A DNA stretch of 17,647 nucleotides. Origin: Sulfuricellaceae bacterium (GTDB lineage: Bacteria; Pseudomonadota; Gammaproteobacteria; Burkholderiales; UBA9220). Positions within the stretch are counted from its first letter, which is position 1; each line of letters opens with the position of its first letter. Shown here piece by piece: positions 13,998 to 17,647 of the stretch. Location: positions 1-17,647 of the forward strand of contig JAIOJO010000236.1 of assembly GCA_019911985.1 (NCBI GenBank). The letters run 5' to 3'. The translations under genes were made by a program, and so were the position numbers. A model generated the notes under the pieces. That model was given only the letters and a program-made list of their open reading frames with translations, had not been told where the DNA came from and ran no database searches.

Positions 13998-15530
13998 TCA
14001 AAACCCGGCGGTTTTTGCCATGCCTCTTATCGCGAGGCCGTCATCCAGGGAGGTAAATTTGAATTCCATTCCCACCGCCCGCCATTCCTTGGCTTCGGAG
14101 AGGAGCATGGTTTCCACCAGCAAATTATCCACCAGCCACGACTGTTCCAGCGCCAACTCGAAGCGTTGTCCGGAACAGCGCAAGTGAAACCGCGGCGGGG
14201 CGGAATCAGTACGCCCGCGATAAAGCAAAACGGCCAAGCGCAGCGAAAGAATCATGCCCCATTCGTCCATGGACGAAACCATGGACTGCACTTTGGAGAG
14301 GGAGCCGCGCTGCCCGAGCACCAGCAAGCTCAAGACCGCCTGCTCGGTTTTGGAAAACCCCGGCATATCGGCGTTGGCCAAGATGTAGGCCCCGTGTTTA
14401 TGGTAGCCGCCGTGCGCTATATCGCGGCCCGCTTCATGCAGTTGCGCCGCCCATCCTAGCGACTGCAGCGCGTCGGCATAGTCCTCGAAAACCATGTCCT
14501 CGGCCAACTGTTCCAAAAAGGCCCGCGCCAATTCCTCTACCCGCATGGCTTGCTTGCCGTCCACATGGTAGCGCTGCATGAACTGTTTGGCGGTGACATC
14601 GCGCGTATCCTGGTCGTGCATACGCCCCAGCAAGTCGTACAAAACGCCTTCGCGCAAGGCGCAGGACGACAGAAACATTTCGCATATGCGCAATTCGGCA
14701 AACACCGCCGACATGATGGCAAAGCCCCCCGGCAACACCGGCACCCGGTCGGGCCGCAAGCCCGCGAGTTGCAGCTTGCTGCCGTCCTTGGCTTTAAGCA
14801 GCGCCTCGCGCAATCGGCTCAAGCCCTCGGCGGTGATGCCTTGCGCGCTGAACCCATTGGCTTCCATGATCTCCGCCAAGGCACGCGCCGTACCGGAAGA
14901 ACCGTAAGCACGCTCCCATTGGCCGGAGGAAAAATCCGCCAGCATGCCTCGCACTTCGGTACGCGCCGCCAGTTCGGCTTCCGCCAGCGCCGCCGGAGTA
15001 ATCCGGCCGTCGGGAAAATAACGCTGACTGTAGCTGACGCAGCCCATGGGCAGGCTTTCCATGGTGTGCGAGGCAAAGCGCTGGCCGGTGATTAATTCGG
15101 TCGAACCGCCGCCGATGTCCACCACCAAGCGTTTTTCGTCGGACAGCGGCAAGCAATGGGAAACGCCGAGGTAAATGAGGCGAGCTTCCTCTCGCCCGGC
15201 AATGATATCGATGGGAAAACCCAGCGCGCCCTCGGCCCGCTCCATGAAGGCGGCGGAATTTTTCGCCACGCGCAAGGTATTGGTGCCTACCACCCGCACC
15301 GCCTCTTGCGGCAAGCCGCGCAAGCGCTCGCCGAAGCGCTTGAGGCAGGCGAGCGCCCGTGTCTGGGCGTCGTCGCCGAGCATATTGTCGCGGCCTAGGC
15401 CGGCTGCCAAACGTATCGTTTCTTTCAGGGAGTCGAGCGGATAGACCTGGTCACCCTCGACCCGGGCCACTTCCAGGCGGAAGCTGTTGGAACCCAAATC
15501 GACGGCGGCCAGGGTGGGGTATTCGCGCAT
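13998..15530 (-). CDS. ppx: Exopolyphosphatase (Ppx/GppA family)
   Basis: This 510-residue enzyme removes terminal phosphates from polyphosphate. The ASKHA-fold phosphatase half shows LAAVDLGSNSFRLEVARVEG at 7-26, VGTNTLRVAKN near 81-91, AGREEARLIYLGV at 111-123 with the catalytic glutamate region, and VVDIGGGSTELITG at 136-149. The C-terminal half has the HD-like helical domain found in long Ppx (around 320-420, QLHEAGRDIAHGGYHKHGAYIL). The length agrees with E. coli Ppx (513) rather than shorter forms. GppA, which also cleaves pppGpp, is a close relative and cannot be fully excluded. The ATG at 15530 has no strong ribosome site; the gene follows phoU by 33 bases and is probably read from the phoU promoter. 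Confidence 0.95.
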   Translation of the reverse strand: MREYPTLAAVDLGSNSFRLEVARVEGDQVYPLDSLKETIRLAAGLGRDNMLGDDAQTRALACLKRFGERLRGLPQEAVRVVGTNTLRVAKNSAAFMERAEGALGFPIDIIAGREEARLIYLGVSHCLPLSDEKRLVVDIGGGSTELITGQRFASHTMESLPMGCVSYSQRYFPDGRITPAALAEAELAARTEVRGMLADFSSGQWERAYGSSGTARALAEIMEANGFSAQGITAEGLSRLREALLKAKDGSKLQLAGLRPDRVPVLPGGFAIMSAVFAELRICEMFLSSCALREGVLYDLLGRMHDQDTRDVTAKQFMQRYHVDGKQAMRVEELARAFLEQLAEDMVFEDYADALQSLGWAAQLHEAGRDIAHGGYHKHGAYILANADMPGFSKTEQAVLSLLVLGQRGSLSKVQSMVSSMDEWGMILSLRLAVLLYRGRTDSAPPRFHLRCSGQRFELALEQSWLVDNLLVETMLLSEAKEWRAVGMEFKFTSLDDGLAIRGMAKTAGF

Positions 15531-15563
15531 CGGGCTATTTCGTGGCGGGTAAAGCGGGCGCGG

Positions 15564-16268
15564 CTATTTCAGCGCCTCGCGCTCGATCTCTTCCAGAGAA
15601 ACGTGGCGCACGTCCTTACCCTTGACCATGTACACAACGTATTCAGCCATGTTCTTGGCGTGGTCGCCGATGCGTTCCAGCGCCTTGACCACGAACAGGA
15701 TTTCGATGGACGTCGAAATCTTACGCGGATCTTCCATCATAAAAGTGATCAGGTGGCGCAAGGCGGCGCGGAATTCGCCGTCCACTTCCATATCCTGCCG
15801 CACCACCAGCGCTGCGGCCGCCACGTCGAGGCGGGCAAATGCGTCCAAAGCCATGCGCAGCATATCCAGCACCAGGTTGCTCATGTGCTTGATTTCGGTC
15901 ATGCGCGGCACAGTCAAGCGCTCGCCTTCGTACAGCAACTTGGTCATGCGGCCGATTTTTTCCGCCTCGTCGCCGATCCGCTCCAAGTCGGTGCTGGTTT
16001 TCACCACGGTCATGATCATGCGCAAATCGCCGGCGGTCGGCTGGCGGCGCGCGATCATCTGATTGCAGGCCTCGTCCAATTCAACTTCCATGGAGTTAAC
16101 CCGCTGATCTTGATTCACCACCCGTTCGGCCAATTCGGTGTCGCCCGCGCTCAATGCCTCGATGGCGTTGATGATCTGCTCTTCGATCAGCCCGCCCATT
16201 TGCAGCACCCGCGAGCGCAACTCCTCCAACTCGGCGTCGAATGGCTTATAGGTATGAACTGGCAGCAT
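15564..16268 (-). CDS. phoU: Phosphate signalling regulator PhoU
   Basis: This 234-residue cytoplasmic protein consists of two three-helix bundles. Each ends in the metal-binding motif seen in PhoU: DLERIGDEAEKIGRM at 95-108 and ALERIGDHAKNMAEYVV at 196-212. The N-terminus HTYKPFDAELEELRSRVLQMGGLIEEQI matches the family. PhoU links the PstSCAB phosphate transporter to PhoR-PhoB and keeps the Pho regulon off when phosphate is plentiful. The ATG at 16268 has AGGAG 7 bases upstream. In E. coli phoU ends the pst operon; here no pst gene is near and phoU instead leads a phoU-ppx unit, with its own Pho-box promoter. Confidence 0.97.
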   Translation of the reverse strand: MLPVHTYKPFDAELEELRSRVLQMGGLIEEQIINAIEALSAGDTELAERVVNQDQRVNSMEVELDEACNQMIARRQPTAGDLRMIMTVVKTSTDLERIGDEAEKIGRMTKLLYEGERLTVPRMTEIKHMSNLVLDMLRMALDAFARLDVAAAALVVRQDMEVDGEFRAALRHLITFMMEDPRKISTSIEILFVVKALERIGDHAKNMAEYVVYMVKGKDVRHVSLEEIEREALK

Positions 16269-16308
16269 ATCTTGTCTCCTGGCGACTGCGTGGTGTTTGA
16301 ACTTTGCA

Positions 16309-16342
16309 ATAATAATGTAGTTTTATGACAATACTATGACTT
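16309..16342 (-). promoter_or_regulatory. Candidate Pho box and -10 element before phoU
   Basis: On the minus strand AAGTCATAGTATTGTCAT (16342-16325) matches the Pho-box consensus at 13 of 18 positions, with heptamers AAGTCAT and TTGTCAT at 11-base spacing. Exactly 10 bases later comes TATTAT (16314-16309), five of six with TATAAT. The element overlaps the rpiA stop codon and would give a leader of about 35 bases before phoU. A Pho box here would let PhoB induce its own negative regulator and ppx. Confidence 0.6.
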
Positions 16343-17003
16343 ACGCCGCCGTCAGGGTTTTAACCCCTTCCGGCGTGGCCATCAGCAAAACGTCCGCCGG
16401 GCGCATCGCGAACAAGCCGTTCGTCACCACGCCGACGATCTGATTGATCCGGCTTTCCAATTCGACCGGATTCATGATTTTCAGGTTCCGCACATCCAGA
16501 ATGATATTGCCGTTGTCGGTGGTGAAGCCCTGGCGCAACACCGGCTCGCCGCCCAGCTTCACCAATTCGCGGGCGACATAGCTGCGCGCCATGGGGATCA
16601 CCTCGACCGGCAGCGGAAAATGCCCCAGCATATCCACCAGCTTGGAGCCGTCGGCGATACAAACGAATTTGCGGCTGCACGCCGCGACGATTTTTTCCCG
16701 CGTCAAGGCTCCGCCGCCGCCCTTGATCATATGCATGTGCCGGGTAATTTCGTCGGCGCCGTCCACGTATACCGGCAATTCGTTGACGCTGTTGAGTTCC
16801 AGCACTTCGATGCCGTGGCCGCGCAGACGCTGGGCGCTGGCCTCGGAACTCGCCACGGCGCCTTCGATCTTGTGCTTGACCTTGGCCAGCTCGTCGATAA
16901 AGTAATTGGCCGTGGAACCGGTTCCCACGCCGATAATCGCGCCGGCCACCACGTGTTCGATGGCGGCGCGAGCCACCGCTTGCTTCAATTCGTCTTGAGT
17001 CAT
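16341..17003 (-). CDS. rpiA: Ribose-5-phosphate isomerase A
   Basis: This 220-residue cytoplasmic enzyme interconverts ribose 5-phosphate and ribulose 5-phosphate in the pentose phosphate pathway. Landmarks are GTGST at 27-31 (phosphate loop), DGADE at 81-85, K94 in MIKGGGG and catalytic E103 in TREKI. They coincide with the E. coli RpiA positions (D81, D84, K94, E103), which supports the start MTQDELK at 17003. An in-frame ATG at 17015 adds MEIT but has its AGGA only one base before it, while the 17003 start has GGAA at a better distance. The gene diverges from ilvA, a pairing seen in Pseudomonas and relatives. No terminator hairpin separates it from phoU. Confidence 0.97.
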   Translation of the reverse strand: MTQDELKQAVARAAIEHVVAGAIIGVGTGSTANYFIDELAKVKHKIEGAVASSEASAQRLRGHGIEVLELNSVNELPVYVDGADEITRHMHMIKGGGGALTREKIVAACSRKFVCIADGSKLVDMLGHFPLPVEVIPMARSYVARELVKLGGEPVLRQGFTTDNGNIILDVRNLKIMNPVELESRINQIVGVVTNGLFAMRPADVLLMATPEGVKTLTAA

Positions 17004-17011
17004 AGTGATTT

Positions 17012-17040
17012 CCATATCCTATATAGGGCATATTATATGG
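17012..17040 (-). promoter_or_regulatory. Candidate rpiA promoter with nested AT-rich dyads
   Basis: The minus strand has a perfect TATAAT at 17037-17032, about 30 bases before the rpiA ATG, but no convincing -35 at 16-18 bases. The palindrome CCTATATAGG (17018-17027) lies where transcription would begin, flanked by CCATAT (17012-17017) and ATATGG (17035-17040), which are also inverted. An operator is possible; no regulator can be named. Confidence 0.35.
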
Positions 17041-17128
17041 CAAAAGAATAACGCCAACCCAGGTTTTCCTCAATTCCGCGGCCCGTGAATTCCTGCTAAG
17101 CTTGCGGACTAAACACACGGAATACATC

Positions 17129-17647
17129 ATGAAACCGACGCCAAAAGCGCAAACAACCGACTATCTGGAAAGAATTCTCACCGCCCAAGTCTACGACGTG
17201 GCGATCGAAAGCCCCTTGGAAGAGGCGCCCAATCTGTCGAAGCGGATCAACAACCAGTTGTTTTTAAAGCGCGAAGACATGCAAGCGGTGTTTTCCTTCA
17301 AACTGCGCGGCGCCTACAACAAGATGGCGCTGCTGCCGAAAGCCGTCCTCAAGCGTGGCGTGATCGCGGCTTCCGCCGGCAACCACGCTCAGGGCGTGGC
17401 GCTGGCGGCGCAAATGCTCGGCTGCCACGCCACCATCGTAATGCCCGCCACCACGCCGCAGATCAAGGTCAACGCGGTCGCCGGACGCGGCGCCGAAGTG
17501 GTGCTGCACGGCGATTCCTACAGCGACGCCTACGACCACGCGATGGACTTGGTGCGGGCGCGCAAGCTGACCTTCGTCCACCCTTACGACGACCCGGACG
17601 TGATCGCCGGCCAAGGCACGGTGGGGATGGAAATCCTGCGCCAGCAC
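17129..17647 (+). CDS. ilvA: Threonine ammonia-lyase, biosynthetic, 3' end cut by window edge
   Basis: The first 173 codons of a PLP enzyme that deaminates threonine to 2-oxobutanoate, the first step to isoleucine. Visible signatures are SPLEEAPNLSKRINNQLFLKREDMQAVFSFKLRGAYNKM at about 31-69, where the lysine of SFKLRGA (Lys62) binds PLP, and the glycine-rich SAGNHAQGVALAA at about 87-99. The start MKPTPKAQTTDYLERILTAQVYDVA fits the proteobacterial biosynthetic form. The rest of the catalytic domain and the C-terminal regulatory ACT-like domains, expected for isoleucine feedback, are beyond the edge. The ATG has CGGA about 7 bases upstream. It diverges from rpiA with 125 bases between. Confidence 0.97.
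   Translation, partial: MKPTPKAQTTDYLERILTAQVYDVAIESPLEEAPNLSKRINNQLFLKREDMQAVFSFKLRGAYNKMALLPKAVLKRGVIAASAGNHAQGVALAAQMLGCHATIVMPATTPQIKVNAVAGRGAEVVLHGDSYSDAYDHAMDLVRARKLTFVHPYDDPDVIAGQGTVGMEILRQH

Noticed and set aside
15534..15574. Direct repeat GAAATAGCC flanking the phoU-ppx spacer
   Set aside because: Only nine bases and one copy lies at the phoU stop codon; too short to distinguish from chance.

Overview
The window reads as a chromosomal segment of a moderately GC-rich gammaproteobacterium. AccB/AccC, PrmA, type II dehydroquinase, DsbD, CutA, FxsA, YggX, PPK1, Ppx, PhoU, RpiA and IlvA all look gammaproteobacterial. The order aroQ-accB-accC-prmA-(zinc-ribbon protein), next to cutA-dsbD-tlpA, suggests a Chromatiales- or Methylococcales-like lineage; this is inference from gene content only. 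I see no phage, insertion sequence, CRISPR array or other mobile DNA.

Layout, left to right. (1) 1-3659, minus strand: aroQ, accB, accC, prmA and the start of a zinc-ribbon (MJ0042/DUF3426-type) protein that runs off the left edge. It is a compact housekeeping operon for fatty-acid initiation, the shikimate pathway and ribosomal L11 methylation. (2) 3862-6987, minus strand: cutA, dsbD, tlpA-like lipoprotein, a periplasmic thiol-redox operon. Its DsbD carries two copies of the N-terminal periplasmic domain. (3) 7000-7850, plus strand: fxsA, starting only 12 bases from the divergent cutA, then yggX. (4) 7939-10844, plus strand: ppk1 followed by an unrecognised gene with a good candidate Pho box. 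(5) 10863-12880, minus strand: a three-gene cassette of cupredoxin-fold protein, FTR1 permease and predicted outer-membrane barrel. It is preceded by a promoter that is covered by a Fur-like dyad. (6) 13226-13301: tRNA-Phe(GAA) with a promoter and a strong hairpin behind it. (7) 13501-16268, minus strand: phoU, ppx and a YaiI/DUF188 gene, with a candidate Pho box and -10 element before phoU. (8) rpiA (minus) and ilvA (plus, cut by the right edge), divergent.

Two physiological themes stand out. Phosphate and polyphosphate: ppk1 makes polyP, ppx degrades it and phoU controls Pho signalling. Both the phoU-ppx unit and the unknown gene behind ppk1 have a Pho-box-like 18-mer exactly 10 bases before a -10-like hexamer, so the unknown gene is a candidate new member of the phosphate-starvation response. 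Iron: a minimal FTR1 cassette pairs the permease with a periplasmic cupredoxin-fold protein that lacks the usual copper-ligand cysteine, and with an outer-membrane barrel candidate. It differs from both EfeUOB and FtrABCD layouts. YggX and CutA add metal and oxidative-stress functions. The regulatory calls are pattern matches by eye and were not scored by computer.
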